NCBI GenBank assembly: GCA_964016985.1
Contig: OZ024830.1
Location: 80,750,386 to 80,814,385 of the forward strand
Reading direction: 5' to 3'
Length of the DNA: 64,000 nt
From: Anodontia alba
Lineage: Eukaryota > Mollusca > Bivalvia > Lucinida > Lucinidae
The notes under the pieces are model-generated. The model searched no databases and was not told where the DNA came from. It saw only the letters and a program-made list of their open reading frames with translations. Below are positions 30,960 to 41,653 of the stretch, piece by piece. The stretch's first letter is position 1. Each line of letters opens with the position of its first letter. The position numbers and the translations under genes were made by a program.

Positions 30960-31180
30960 ATTTTTTTTTTTTCACCAGATATTTTATAACCTCGAAATTG
31001 ATAGATACCAAAAAACGCTGAAAACATCAAATTTTTAAAATGGTCTAGCTTGCAATAAATGTCGAGGGTTTTTTCTTCATCTTCTTTGTGCTTTATATTT
31101 TATACAAAAACTGGAGAATTGCCTGTTTAAACGCCTAAAAATGATATTTCTATAGATTTCACAGCCTTTTATAACCTCTT
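30960..31180. other. AT-rich intergenic, nothing recognised
   Basis: No repeat or ORF that I can support. Confidence 0.4.
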
Positions 31181-31184
31181 ATTC

Positions 31185-31670
31185 TTTATCTCTTGAATGT
31201 AAACGATTTACATATATAACAGCCGATAACAGATTTATGTAGAACGCTAGATTCCTGTCTGGCCGATAACGGTCATGTTTAGATTTGAATAGAATGCTAA
31301 ATTCCTGTCAAGTCGATAACGGTCCAAAATAGATTTAAGTAGACTACTGTATTCCTGTGGGATCGATAACGGCTCAATATAGATTTAAGTAGAATGCTGG
31401 ATTCCTGTGGGGCCGATAACGGCCCAATGTAGGTTTTAGTAGAATGCTTGATTCCTGTCGCGCTGGTAACGGGCCCAATATAGATTTAAGTAGAATGCTG
31501 TATTCATGCGGGGCCAATGACGACCCAGTATAGATTTAAGTAGAACGTATAACGGCCTAATATAGATTTAAAAAGCCGATAACCGTCCAGTATAGATTTA
31601 AGTAGAATACTGGATTCGTGTTTGGCCGATAACCATCCAATATAGATTTAAGTAGAATACTATCTGGGAT
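31185..31670. repeat. ~49-bp minisatellite, about 9 units
   Basis: Unit: GCCGATAACGGTCCAATATA, GATTTAAGTAGAATGCTGGA, TTCCTGTGG. GATAACGG and ATAGATTTAAGTAGAA are the most constant parts. Confidence 0.88.
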
Positions 31671-31870
31671 CGCACTACACTTCGACACCCTTTGCTCAGA
31701 CTTGTCATCAACAAACATCGACGACCCTGATCAGAAGTATGTAGATTGCAGTCTGATCTGATCATTTATTCTGTGAAGATCCATTTGCTCATAATTCCCA
31801 GCTTACGTTGCAATTTAGTTTTATGAGGACTTAAAACCAATATGTACCAAGGCGAACATATAATCGTTTC

Positions 31871-32145
31871 CATCACGAAAACATGCCTATATAATTTTGA
31901 CCCCTTAAACCCCACTTTTATATAGTAAAACTTGGTTTTACAAGGATATACATTATTTTTCTTATTTCTGCTCAAAAACAGATTGTGGGTACTCGTTAGA
32001 ACCGCCTCGCCGAGGCAGTTCTAACAAGTACCCACAATCTATGTTTTGAGCAGAAATATGAAAAATATCAGAATTTTTATCTAAAAATTTTCATTCATTT
32101 GGTGGTAAAAATTTTAGTATATTTAAAAGGGGGTATTTTGAGCAT
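31871..32145 (+). mobile_element. MITE family A, copy 4
   Basis: Left end CATCACGAAAACATGCC intact; core at 31975-32046 near perfect; the right end has decayed to AAGGGGGTATTTTG. Confidence 0.8.
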
Positions 32146-32339
32146 GTAACCTAAAAGAATCGTCCTTTAGTCATGCAAGGCGAAAACAGCGTTTTAAAAC
32201 TTCCTAATGTCGTAGTGTTGACACAGTACAAGAGTGCACTTCTTCAAGTATGTATTCACGCACACAAAAGCAAATATGAAGAATATAATCAAATCATTTT
32301 AGTACGAATGACCAGTAATGACATTTCAGTTTCATTAAT

Positions 32340-32990
32340 TCAAGGTTTCAACTTCACGAATTCACGATTTCTACTTCACTTCATGAATTTACGAATTTAC
32401 GATTTCAACTTCATGAATTCACGAACTCGACTGCACGAATTCACAAATTCAGCTTCACGAATTCAGGAGTTCAACTTCACAAATTTAACTACACGAATTT
32501 ATTATTTCAACTTCACGAATTCAACTTCACGAATTCACGATTTCTACATCACGAATTCGTGATTTCTACTTTTACACATTTTAGAACCATATTTGATATC
32601 AAAATGTCGACAATGACGTCACAAACATGTGACAACTATAAAGAAGACTTGAATTCATGAAGATGAAATCATGAATTTGTGAAGTTAAAATCGTGAATTC
32701 GTGAAGTTGAGTTCATGAAGTTGAAATCGTGAATCCGTAAGGTTGAATTCGTGAAGTTGAAATCGTGAATTCGTGAAGTTGAATTCGTGAATCAATGAAG
32801 TTGAATTCGTAAGGTTGAATTCGTGAGTTCGTGAAGTTGAATTTATGAATACGTGAAGTTGAAACCTTGAATTAATGAGGTTTAAATGTCACTACCGGTA
32901 TTTCGCAGCTGAATTCGTAAAGTTGAAATCGTGAATTTGTGAAGCTGAAGCCTTGAATTAATGAAGTTGAAATGTCACGACCGGTCTTTC
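32340..32990. repeat. Inverted minisatellite of GAATTC-containing units
   Basis: The left half repeats TTCAACTTCACGAATTCACG; the right half repeats the complement, GTGAATTCGTGAAGTTGAA. A non-repeat centre lies at about 32575-32650 with AATGACGTCACAAACATGTG. EcoRI sites are frequent. The 129-codon ORF here (Asn-Phe-Thr rich) is only the repeat. Confidence 0.85.
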
Positions 32991-33254
32991 GTATTTCAGG
33001 GCACCCTTAAGTGGACGTGCCTTTTTGCAGCTTTTACTACCCTCTGACGACAAGTAGATTAAATATTTATTATTCTTCCTGAAAACAGGGTTTAACATTT
33101 CATGCAAAGTGTCTGTATTGAAATGAGTCTGCCACGGTAAGCGGACAACGAAGGCCCGGATCAAACTACGCGGATGTGCAGACTGAGGTGGGCTTCTGTG
33201 CGATCAAGGCCTTTTTGCATGACATGACCCATGTATTTTAATGTTTAGGGCTCT

Positions 33255-33425
33255 GGGTAAAATTCTCAGCAGACGACATATTATTTTTTTTTCTTATTTC
33301 TCCCAGATAAAAAGGATTTGACATTTCATGCAATTTGCATGAAATGTCAAATCTTGTTTTCTGGGAAAATTCAGAAAACATATCAACTTGTCGTCTGCTG
33401 AATTAGCCCAGAGAGTGGTAAAGCT
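33255..33425. repeat. Hairpin family G, single copy
   Basis: Hairpin GGATTTGACATTTCATGC / GCATGAAATGTCAAATC flanked by TTCTCAGCAGACGACAT and TTGTCGTCTGCTGAATTAG, themselves inverted. Confidence 0.75.
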
Positions 33426-33442
33426 TAACAATGCATACTTGA

Positions 33443-33585
33443 GCCGCAAGGTGAGGGAAATTACCTTCTGACACAAATCAGTCTGCACACCCATGCGGTC
33501 TAATCGGAGTCTTCGTTGTCCGCATGAAGAAATTTTGCATCATTGGCTGTCCAAAATGCACCCAGTGAAGATTCTGACGACCTGT
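33443..33585. mobile_element. MITE family F, right part lost
   Basis: GAGTCTTCGTTGTCCGCATG, AAATTTTGCATCATTGGCTG, TCCAAAATGCACCCAGTGAA match the family; the second hairpin is cut off after GATTCTGACGACC. Confidence 0.6.
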
Positions 33586-33710
33586 TCGTCCGTATTTATC
33601 TTATGTACCTATGCCTGAGCTAGCAGACTAGACCCTGGGTCTTCAACATTTATCCAGCAATTTTCACACACATAAACACATATACGTTTTTAGATAGGCA
33701 GGCCTTAGCA

Positions 33711-33765
33711 AACAGTGAAGACCTAGATCAGACGCCGGGTCAGGGTCTATAAGGTTTGCCCCTCC
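33711..33765. repeat. Hairpin family E, damaged
   Basis: GCAAACAGTGAAGACCTAGA, TCAGACGCCG and GTCAGGGTCTATAAGGTTTG with the tip deleted. Confidence 0.6.
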
Positions 33766-33896
33766 TCTAGCAGGGTTTTAGACAGATCATCAGGCTGTTC
33801 GATGGACGTTCACATTGATAGGATTGACCAATTTTAGTCTGAAGACAGCGTGGGGATTTGCAATGGCGTACCGGCGACCGTGCATTCTAGTCGGAA

Positions 33897-33926
33897 ATTT
33901 CTCTCTCTCTCTCTCTCTCTCTCTCT
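33897..33926. repeat. (CT)n microsatellite
   Basis: About 15 CT units. Confidence 0.95.
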
Positions 33927-33944
33927 TTCGAAATTAATCGGATT

Positions 33945-34110
33945 TAGCGCGAGAACGAACTGACCAAAACGAGGACGAATTGACCATTGGTGGTAAATTG
34001 TTCAGTATATTTCAATACACATGTTTTCGTTCGTAATGGCACGAGTTAACCAAATTAGGACAAATTGACCGAAAAATGAGAACGACTTGACCAAAGTGAG
34101 GGCTGTCAAA
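33945..34110. repeat. AATTGACC-type motif cluster with family A fragment
   Basis: AACTGACCAAAACGAGGACGA, AATTGACC, AGTTAACC, AATTGACC, CTTGACCAAAGTGAG recur within 150 bp, and GAGTTGACCAAAATGAG again at 35278. The right end of a family A MITE (GGTGGTAAATTG...TTTTCGTTCGTAATG) sits between, at 33984-34038. Confidence 0.5.
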
Positions 34111-34116
34111 CAAGTA

Positions 34117-34908
34117 GGGGCCACATATGGGGAAATCAGTTTTGGGCAGTTTTGGGTAAATGGCTAGAAGTATAAAAAATAAAAAAAACAAAAAAAACAA
34201 AAAAAAAAAAAAAATAAAAATAAAAAAAGAAAAGAAAGAAAAGCAGTTTTTATTCATTTATCCATTTGAAACTATTTTGATAAAATATAGAACTTGAAGA
34301 TTAAGTTTCATAAAAAAGTGTAACTTAATTTATTTAAATCACGTAGATATGGTTATTTTGTTGCTTTTTTATTTTGTTTTTATTTATCTATTTATTTATT
34401 ATTATTTTTTAATCAGAAATTAAACATTTAATCCTCTATTACACAGAATCCATCATAACTTGTAGGAATAAACTTGCTTTCCTTTTCTTTAAAACCATTT
34501 TGAGACATGAAATTTCCGACTAAAAAGTGATAAAATTTATTAGGTTTCTGAGATGTATATATTATTTTGTTCTTAATCTAAAACTTGTGATAATAGAGTG
34601 GGTAAATAAAACAATGTCTGGCATTTCTTCGTTGTTCAATCATTAGAACATAGATTTAGCAAAACAAAACATTTTATTGCTTCAAATTAAGCTCAAAATG
34701 TTTCGTTGTATGACAAGTCTGATAACAATTTTGAACGTTTAAAGTGTTAAGCTTTTCACTAATACACAAATAAAAGTAAATAAAGAAATAGATAATACAA
34801 GTTCTGTCTTATTGTTATTTTTCTTTTTTTTTTTTTTTTTTTTTGTCAACTCTGAAACTAAGAAATTCATCTATTCACTTTAAAATGCAATAAGATTACA
34901 TAAAAATG

Positions 34909-34939
<31 letters not shown>

Positions 34940-35063
34940 CATAATTGAATTCTTATAAAACAATAATCAATAAAATTTATAATTAAATCAAAATATTCTT
35001 ATGGTTCAGGTAAAACAATGAACACTTTATTAGATTATATTCATTTTTCCCCTTTGTGGCCCC
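34117..35063. mobile_element. Candidate AT-rich element with GGGGCCACA inverted ends
   Basis: GGGGCCACATATGGGGAAA at the left opposes TTTTTCCCCTTTGTGGCCCC at the right. The 900 bp between is over 75% AT by eye with long A and T runs. No ORF of note. Only one copy is seen. Confidence 0.45.
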
Positions 35064-35465
35064 ACCTAAACGGACCAGACAGTGATAATCCCCTCATAAT
35101 CACTTAGATAAGACCAGTCTTTGATGTGAGCCACCACTATCAGGTCTGTATATTGTGTGCAATCATGATGGACCAGCCCAGCCAAGAGGCAGAGAATATG
35201 TGTTAAGTACACATTGACTTCGTGCCTGTCAGCAAGCCAGCTTCGAAATGTCCTCTTATACTAACTTATATAAGACGAGTTGACCAAAATGAGAGAAATT
35301 AAGTACGAATTACTTTGTACCTGTCTACTAAATTATATATGACGAATGCTAATTTCTTTTCAATCTACGCACAGATTGGAGTGAATGTTCTCATGCTGCG
35401 GGTTCTTTGTATTTTATCAGTTTTCATTATGTTAACACACCTATGTGAAATGTACACTGCTAAAT

Positions 35466-35645
35466 CATTTCTCTAGATTTGACATTTTTTTACCATAATA
35501 CATTGGTAAACTTTTCTTATTTCTCCACTAAAATATTTGTTGTGGGCAGTCATTAGAAGCGCCTTTCTGAGGCGCTTCTAATGACAACCCACAACATATA
35601 TTTTCGTGGAGAAATCTAAAGTGAAATCTAAAGTCAAATATTTAT
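35466..35645. mobile_element. MITE with family B-like core and different ends
   Basis: Hairpin 35533-35612: TTGTTGTGGGCAGTCATTAG, AAGCGCC and complement ATGACAACCCACAACA. The ends TCTAGATTTGACATT and AGTGAAATCTAAAGTC are weakly inverted and unlike those of family B. Confidence 0.55.
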
Positions 35646-35909
35646 CTTGACATCTCTCTTATCTAGAACCTTTAAGATATGGCGTTTCCATCATATGATA
35701 TGGATAAAATCAGAAATTTTGATCGTAATGATGATTAAAACATATTTTCATAGTATAAAAGATAGATAGAAATAACAGAATAAATTAAAACCAGAATAAG
35801 AATACTGAAATAATCTGAAAATGCGCTTAATAACGTATACCTCTGCTAACCTTTATTTTATTAAGTATTATGAAATAATGGGTGGGGATATACATAGACT
35901 TGATAACGC

Positions 35910-35911
35910 AA

Positions 35912-35994
<83 letters not shown>
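35910..35994. repeat. (TA)n microsatellite
   Basis: About 42 TA units; it served as target for the family C MITE that follows. Confidence 0.97.
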
Positions 35995-35997
<3 letters not shown>

Positions 35998-36353
35998 TAG
36001 GAAACTCAATAGCTCGAACACCGATGGCTTGTTTGCCATGGCTAATTCGAACTCATTTTTTTAGTCCCGACGACATTTTTTCTGATAGCTCAAGAAAACA
36101 AATATTTAGGTAAATTTTCTATTTTCCCATGAAATTGTATGTTGTGTGTATACGATGAGGCGGTTCTAATGAGTACACTCAACATACAATTATTATGCAG
36201 AAAAAATAAAAAAAAAATCAAAAAAAAATCCCTAAATTATCGCTTTTTACTTTTTGACCAGGCACCATGATTAACCCTCAGTGGCTCGAACTATCCATGT
36301 CTCGAACAATTTTCCATGGTCCCAAAGCTATCCGAGCCATTGAGGTTCGACTG
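35995..36353 (-). mobile_element. MITE family C, copy 5, inserted in (TA)n
   Basis: Ends CAGTAGGAAACTCAATAGC and CATTGAGGTTCGACTG with TA on both sides, continuing the TA repeat. One core arm is shortened (GTATACGATGAGGCGG), the other is complete. Confidence 0.85.
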
Positions 36354-36375
36354 TATATATAACGTAAATATGTCA

Positions 36376-36572
36376 CATAGCTTCAGATAAGAGAGGTTAT
36401 CCGCATAATATTTTTTTCTTTTTTTTTTCTCTCCATGAATACATATGTTGTGGTACTCATTAGAAGCGCCTCGGCGGGGCGCTTCTAATGAGTACCTACA
36501 ACATATGTTTTGGTGGATAAATAGACAAAATATCAGCACTTTTCGGTTGAAATAAGTGCCTTATCTGGAGTC
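36376..36572. mobile_element. MITE family B, copy
   Basis: Ends ATAGCTTCAGATAAGAG and AAGTGCCTTATCTGGAG. Near-perfect core 36440-36507: ACATATGTTGTGGTACTCAT, TAGAAGCGCCTCGGCGGGGC and complement. Confidence 0.8.
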
Positions 36573-36642
36573 TTGAGTGACAGCATTCAACCTTATTCTT
36601 GGCCAGGTATGTCAATTTATAAAATCCTTAATAGCATCATTT

Positions 36643-36858
36643 GAGAAAACGTACCTTCTGAAATACGCGCCCAACGAAGATTCGGATCAGCCTGCACCTC
36701 CGCGCAGTCTGATCAGAGTATTCGGCGTCCGCATTAAGAAACGTTGCATCCTTGGCTGTCCAAAATGCACCCAGTGAAGATTCTGATCAGACTGCGCAAA
36801 TGCGCAGGCTTATCTGAATCTTCGCTAGGCGCACATTTTCGAAGGTACGTTTTTTGAC
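36643..36858. mobile_element. MITE family F, best copy
   Basis: Ends GAGAAAACGTACCTTC and GAAGGTACGTTTTTTGAC are inverted. The two hairpins hold CAGCCTGCACCTCCGCGCAG and CAGACTGCGCAAATGCGCAG; GCATCCTTGGCTGTCCAAAA lies between. It lies about 350 bp before the GGT leader exon. Confidence 0.8.
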
Positions 36859-36869
36859 GCGACGGCACG

Positions 36870-37208
36870 TTTTAATGTTGGAGAAATTGGATCTTAGTAA
36901 AAACTTCACAGCATATATCTCTACGCCTTAATAGAGGCAAATTCGCCGCTAAGTTTATATATTTAGTAGAATAAGGTGGTTCCCGAAACCAAAATTTGTT
37001 TTTAATTTTAGTTTACTTATTTATTTAGTTTTGACCAAACAACTGTTGTGTATTCCTTGAGCTCATTAGAATTAACCAGCAGACTCGATTCGGGTGAGAA
37101 CACAGCTGGATTGTCAACTTTTGGAGCCTTAAATACTTTTTTTTTTGTATTTTAGCTTGTTTTTGTGTATATCTGGCAACGGAATTATTATTTCTTTTCC
37201 TTTTATAG
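36870..37208. other. DNA just upstream of the GGT exon
   Basis: No TATA box or CpG-rich promoter is evident. Because the exon seems to start at a splice acceptor (37208), the true promoter may lie further upstream. Confidence 0.35.
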
Positions 37209-37267
37209 CTCTAATAATTATTGAAAGGACTATCGGAATTTAAGCGGAGAAACATGGGAAAGGGAGG
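37209..37267 (+). CDS. GGT1: GGT first coding exon (coding part 37254-37267)
   Basis: A pyrimidine-rich tract ending CCTTTTATAG (AG at 37207-37208) is followed by about 45 bp of leader and then ATG at 37254, encoding MGKG plus two bases of a Gly codon. A textbook donor, GTAAGT, follows at 37268. A stop in frame lies 5' of the ATG (TAA at 37215), so the start is constrained. Phase 2 matches the exon at 53525, whose first base G completes Gly. The result, MGKGGISKGRTLVIV, is a short basic cytosolic tail running into a membrane helix, as expected for gamma-glutamyltransferase. The call rests on phase, splice signals and topology, because 14 coding bases are too few for homology. The intron would be 16,257 bp. 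Confidence 0.6.
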
Positions 37268-37435
37268 GTAAGTAATTGTTTTTTACCTGAAATTTAAATA
37301 TCAACAGACGACCATATATGTGAAGTATTTTTGAATATATGTTTCAGAAAAAAAAAATAATCAGAAACACGTCAAGAAACTTAATAGGTAGTTCGACTAC
37401 TTTCTCCAGAACTACATGTACATTGCCTTTATTAA

Positions 37436-37440
<5 letters not shown>

Positions 37441-37500
<60 letters not shown>
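37441..37500. repeat. (CT)n microsatellite
   Basis: 30 CT units, 170 bp into GGT intron 1. ORFs on both strands here are artefacts. Confidence 0.97.
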
Positions 37501-37502
<2 letters not shown>

Positions 37503-37861
37503 AGACAGTTCACCGCAAAGACAGTTCATCGACACGTGTTTGGAGACAATTCACAGGCAAAATTGGAAAGCGTTCACCCACACATATAAGGACAGTTCAT
37601 AGACAAAAATATTTTGATTAGGTATTAATGAGGAAAATAAAGAGGCATTTTTTAGATAAAATTGTAAGATTTTCACTAAATGGGATAATAATAAATGTCA
37701 GAAACTGTTGTCTTTGATATTAATTTGCTGTATATCAGAAATGACCGTCAATTATTTGGACAATTAAATACTTATAACTTGTTTCTGACCTTTCTGGTAT
37801 GGAAGGAGGTATTTTGGAAAAAAAAAAGAAAAAAAAAGAGAAAAAAAGCAAAGCTTCTTCA

Positions 37862-38135
37862 AGGGTGGGGGGTGGTTGGGTGGTGCGAAGATGTGTATCT
37901 TACGTCATCGGGGCGTCCAACTAATATTGGCTTACAGTTGAGCAAGGCCTGTTATTCTTGTAGCAGGTAAGGGTGGAGGGGGAATGTTATTTTTTCTTGT
38001 TTCTTCACTTTCAGTCCTGTTCCTCTTTCTTCCCTGTTCCTCTCTGTCATCATTTCTACTATCTCTTTTATCTCTTTTCTCCCTTTCTCTGAGAGACGAC
38101 ACAAATTGATCCACAAGGGTTGACGCATCATATAG
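37862..38135 (+). repeat. Interspersed repeat family R, copy 3
   Basis: GGTTGGGTGGTGCGAAGATG, TTACGTCATCGGGGCG, TATTGGCTTACAGTTGAGCA, polypyrimidine stretch, GATCCACAAGGGTTGACGC. A stray 3' end (TTACACCCCAACACAATC) is at 38345. Confidence 0.75.
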
Positions 38136-38160
38136 TCGGGAGACCCGTAAAAGGGTAATT

Positions 38161-38229
38161 GGCAAACAGTGCAGACCCAGATCAGACGCCGCAGAACGCG
38201 GCGTCTGATCAGGGTCTCCACTGTTTACA
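38161..38229. repeat. Hairpin family E, copy 3
   Basis: GCAAACAGTGCAGACCCAGA, TCAGACGCCGCAGAACGCGG, then TCAGGGTCTCCACTGTTTAC. Confidence 0.88.
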
Positions 38230-38612
38230 AATAGTTTAGCCATTTTTCTCTAGAATATGTAAATCTCATAGCCAGGTGTACCTAAAATTGAAATTGGACT
38301 CTTCCAATATATAGTGTGGGAGAGTCTATTCACTATATAATGGGTTACACCCCAACACAATCTATCAAAGCTTCTTCAAATATTGCTAGGATAAGTTTGA
38401 CATGTTCAAGACAGATAATACACAGCATGGATCAAATACACAAATCAGTCTGCGCACATGCGCGTATTTTATTTTCTTCTTTGGTTCGTATCCCATACTG
38501 TGTTTAACTTAAACATTAGGACAAATATGCGTGAGCAAGTAGCATAGACCTAGATCAAATAAACTGTAGAAGAAGTACTCAGCCGAAAAATGAGCCAGCG
38601 CACGACAAACAG

Positions 38613-38901
38613 CATTACGAAACACGCCTATTCAAATATATTGAAAATTTTACAATCAAAAATAGAAAAAAAAATTCCGATAAAAAACTCTGATTTTTTT
38701 ATTTTTCTGCTCAAAACATAGATTGTGGGTACTCGTTAGAACCGCCTCGGCGAGGCGGTTCTAACGAGTACCCACAATCTATGTTGTTTTTTTTTTTTTT
38801 GATAAAATAAGAACAGTAATGGTTACCCCTTTAAACCCCAGTCTTACTATATGAAAGTGGGGTTTAAGGGGGTCAAAATATATAGGCATGTTTTCGTGAT
38901 G
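38613..38901 (-). mobile_element. MITE family A, copy 5
   Basis: Ends CATTACGAAACACGCC and CATGTTTTCGTGATG; perfect core at 38716-38785; a T run has expanded after the core. Confidence 0.88.
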
Positions 38902-38924
38902 CTACCATAAGACCTGTGTGACCA

Positions 38925-39640
38925 ACAAAGACTCAGATCAGCCTGTAAATCAATCTAGTGCAGAAATGGTTCTCGTCTATCCCTTTTCAAATAGCCTAGA
39001 GGTTGTAGAAGGCACATGCGATCAGCGAAGACTGATCAGACTGCACGGACTGTGAAAGCCGATTGGTTAAAATTACTGTTTTGTACGTTTACTGTATAGA
39101 TAAATTATACATACGTCATGTTTAATTTGCCTCTCTTGTTTTTTCGTATGTCTATAATCTTTACATCATAGGAAAGAAGAGACTTTATTCTTTCCAATCA
39201 GTTTGTACATTTTTTTTTATAGTTTCATGGTATGTAAACGTTTTTTTCTATGTTAAATACACATACGCTATTTTTGTGTTTTACTATTGATATGTATTTT
39301 GGGAATGTAGGGTTACATATGTACCCTTAATTTGCCCGAACTATTTATTTATTTATTTATTTGTTTATTTATTTATTTTTGGAAACCTTGAAACTGCAGA
39401 ATCCATTTGCACAAAAATTCTATCATTATTAGTTGTAAAGAAATATGAAGTTGAATATAATTTGCCATTCAAATCAGTATGTTTTGAACCGATACCATTA
39501 TAGGATATAGGTAGACCGCATAGGTCTCATTGCTAGATATGAGGTTACTGGCGAGTAATGTGCACAAGTAGTGAATATAGCCTCGATAGTCCTCAAAAAT
39601 ATACTTTTTTTGTCCAAGAAAGGTTTGATAAATTCATATA
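38925..39640. other. GGT intron 1, faint F-like hairpins then nothing
   Basis: AAAGACTCAGATCAGCCTG and GATCAGCGAAGACTGATCAG near 38930-39040 echo family F. The rest has an ATTT run at 39346-39378 and nothing else recognisable. Confidence 0.4.
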
Positions 39641-39644
39641 TGGT

Positions 39645-39725
39645 ATTAATATGATCATAAAATGTGGCATCAGACAGTAAAATTTACGCCTGAAATTTTA
39701 CTTGCTGTCCGATGCCACATGACCC
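39645..39725. mobile_element. MITE family H, short copy
   Basis: ATGATCATAAAATGTGGCATC, AGACAGTAAAATTTACGC opposes CTTGCTGTCCGATGCCACAT. Ends match the 9292-9522 element; the middle is missing. Confidence 0.7.
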
Positions 39726-39836
39726 TAATGGGTTGACTGGTCCGTAAAACCTCAAAACAAACAATATATAACCTAAATTGCATAGGCTATTCCAAAACAC
39801 CTCATTTACCTAAAATATTCGGACAGAAGTAGCTGA

Positions 39837-39903
39837 GCAAACAGTGTAGCCCCAGATCAGACGCCGCAAAATGCGGCGTCTGATCAGGGTCTGCACTATT
39901 TGC
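39837..39903. repeat. Hairpin family E, copy 4
   Basis: GCAAACAGTGTAGCCCCAGA, TCAGACGCCGCAAAATGCGG, TCAGGGTCTGCACTATTTGC. Confidence 0.87.
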
Positions 39904-39904
39904 C

Positions 39905-40440
39905 ACTCAACCGTCAATAGTTTGGACACATCAAAATAGTCTTGTCTGACGCAATACAGCGGGAAACCAGAGGCATCAGGCCACCGGACAAGGTTATATT
40001 TTTGCTATACTCAAATAGACTTTTTCAAAGTTTAGGGCAAGTGTGGTGAGGAGACATGCTGTCTGAAAATAAGCTCTTGCCTATGTCAGTTTGCCTTGAA
40101 GTATGGTCAAGCAGTTATCCGAATATTAATACGTAGCTTTAGCGGCTTCGCAAAGATTGTCGGTGAACACAGAAAAATGGCCCTTATCAAACACCGATAG
40201 TTCGGATAAACTTTGCTTTCGAGCAGTTTTCTCAAATAATGATGATAATTTTGTGTTTTAAGTCCTTTTCAACATTATTTTAAATCATGTCGGCTCGATA
40301 AAGGCTTTGTGTGCCCGCTCTTAGTTAATGTCCTAAAATTTCGAACAATATTCTATACTATTTTCTGCCTGTTTTTTTTTTTTTTTTTTTTTTTTTTTGC
40401 TTTTGCTTTTTATCGGTTTCGCGTAAAGCTTTGTGGAAAG
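39905..40440. other. GGT intron 1, nothing recognised
   Basis: Ends in a T-rich tract (40371-40399). No gene or repeat boundary seen. Confidence 0.4.
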
Positions 40441-40507
40441 ACAAACAGTGGAGACCCTGATCGGACTGCTACTTCAGAAAGTCTAATCAAGGTGTAAACT
40501 GTTTGTA
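40441..40507. repeat. Hairpin family E, diverged tip
   Basis: ACAAACAGTGGAGACCCTGA, then CGGACTGCTACTTCAGAAAG and ACTGTTTGT; the tip differs from the other E copies. Confidence 0.6.
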
Positions 40508-40616
40508 AATGTCATTTTTGTCAGAACAACTGTGCGAAATTTTAACCCCGTTGTACTGTATTTACACGTATTGAAGACTATACCACGCTAAAATGCGAAT
40601 AACAAATATGCGACCA

Positions 40617-40872
40617 CATTACGAAAACACGCCTATTCAAATAAATAGAAAATTTCACGTCCAAAAACCGAAAATTTTCAGATAAAAAAAAAGTGATATT
40701 TTTCATATTTCTGCTCAAAACATAGATCGGTGAGGCGGTTCTAACGAGTACCCATAATCTATGTTTCTGAGCAGAAATAAGACAACTAATGTATACCCCT
40801 GTAAACCCCAGTTTTACTATATGAAAGTGGGGTTTAAGAGGGTCAAAACTATATAGGCATGTTTTCATGATG
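40617..40872 (-). mobile_element. MITE family A, copy 6
   Basis: Ends CATTACGAAAACACGCC and CATGTTTTCATGATG. Left core arm deleted down to ACATAGATCGGTGAGGCGG. ACCA occurs on both sides, the only copy with a 4-base match. Confidence 0.85.
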
Positions 40873-40978
40873 ACCAACGGTCCAGACTGACTTAAACATA
40901 CCCACAGTTTAATATGGCTTTCGCTGAACTGCCAAAGAAACATTCCTATATATTCTTCTGGCGAAATGTAAAGACCCT

Positions 40979-41280
40979 CATTACGAAAACACGCCTATAC
41001 AAATATATTGAAAATTTTAAAACCAAATAAGGACAATTTTCAGATAAAAAACAATCTGACATTTTTCATATTCCTGCTCAAAACGTAGATTGTAGATAGT
41101 CGTTAGAACCGCCTCGGCGTGGCGGTTCTAACGAATACCCACAATCTATCGAATACCCACAATCTATGGTTTTTGTTTTAGCAAAATAAGAAAACTTATA
41201 TATGTCCCAATAAACTCCAGTTTTACTATATAAAAGTGGGGTGTTAGGGGTCACAATTATATAGGCGTGTTTTCGTGATG
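40979..41280 (-). mobile_element. MITE family A, copy 7
   Basis: Full-length, with the tip of one arm duplicated (CGAATACCCACAATCTAT appears twice, 41140-41167). Confidence 0.87.
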
Positions 41281-41651
41281 CGGATCAGAATGAATAGGTA
41301 CTCAGACTAATCTGGACAGTCTCTTTTCTCACATCATGCTTGTAAGGCCCCTTTTAGTTGGACGAGGTTCAGCTGCCATTTGTTACGCTAGATAGATGAC
41401 CACTCTAACTGCCCTCGATTTTCTAATGAAGTACAAGTAGGCAATTAAACATGATCTATATTCTAGATTGAATAAACAGATTTCATTTTCATTATGAAGA
41501 GGCGAATAAGTTACAGGTCAAGAATGCGCGACCTTTGTAAGAAACTTGTCTCGTTGTTATTTTAGACCACATGTATGGTTTCTTTAACTGTTTGCAACCC
41601 CAATGGGCAAAAGATAACTGAAGCATCGCAATCTGTGAAACAGTGTTTAGG
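41281..41651. other. GGT intron 1, nothing recognised
   Basis: Unique-looking sequence up to the mariner TA target. Confidence 0.4.
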
Positions 41652-41653
41652 TA

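Noticed and set aside
32173..32562. 129-codon Asn/Phe/Thr-rich ORF
   Set aside because: It is the EcoRI-type minisatellite translated.
37695..37970. ORF after the (CT)n repeat as a further GGT exon
   Set aside because: It runs into an A-rich tract and a family R repeat, and the exon 1 to exon 2 phase match leaves no need for it.
40617..40872. 4-bp target duplication ACCA for family A
   Set aside because: Only one of about 17 copies shows it, and the empty-site comparisons do not support a 4-bp duplication.
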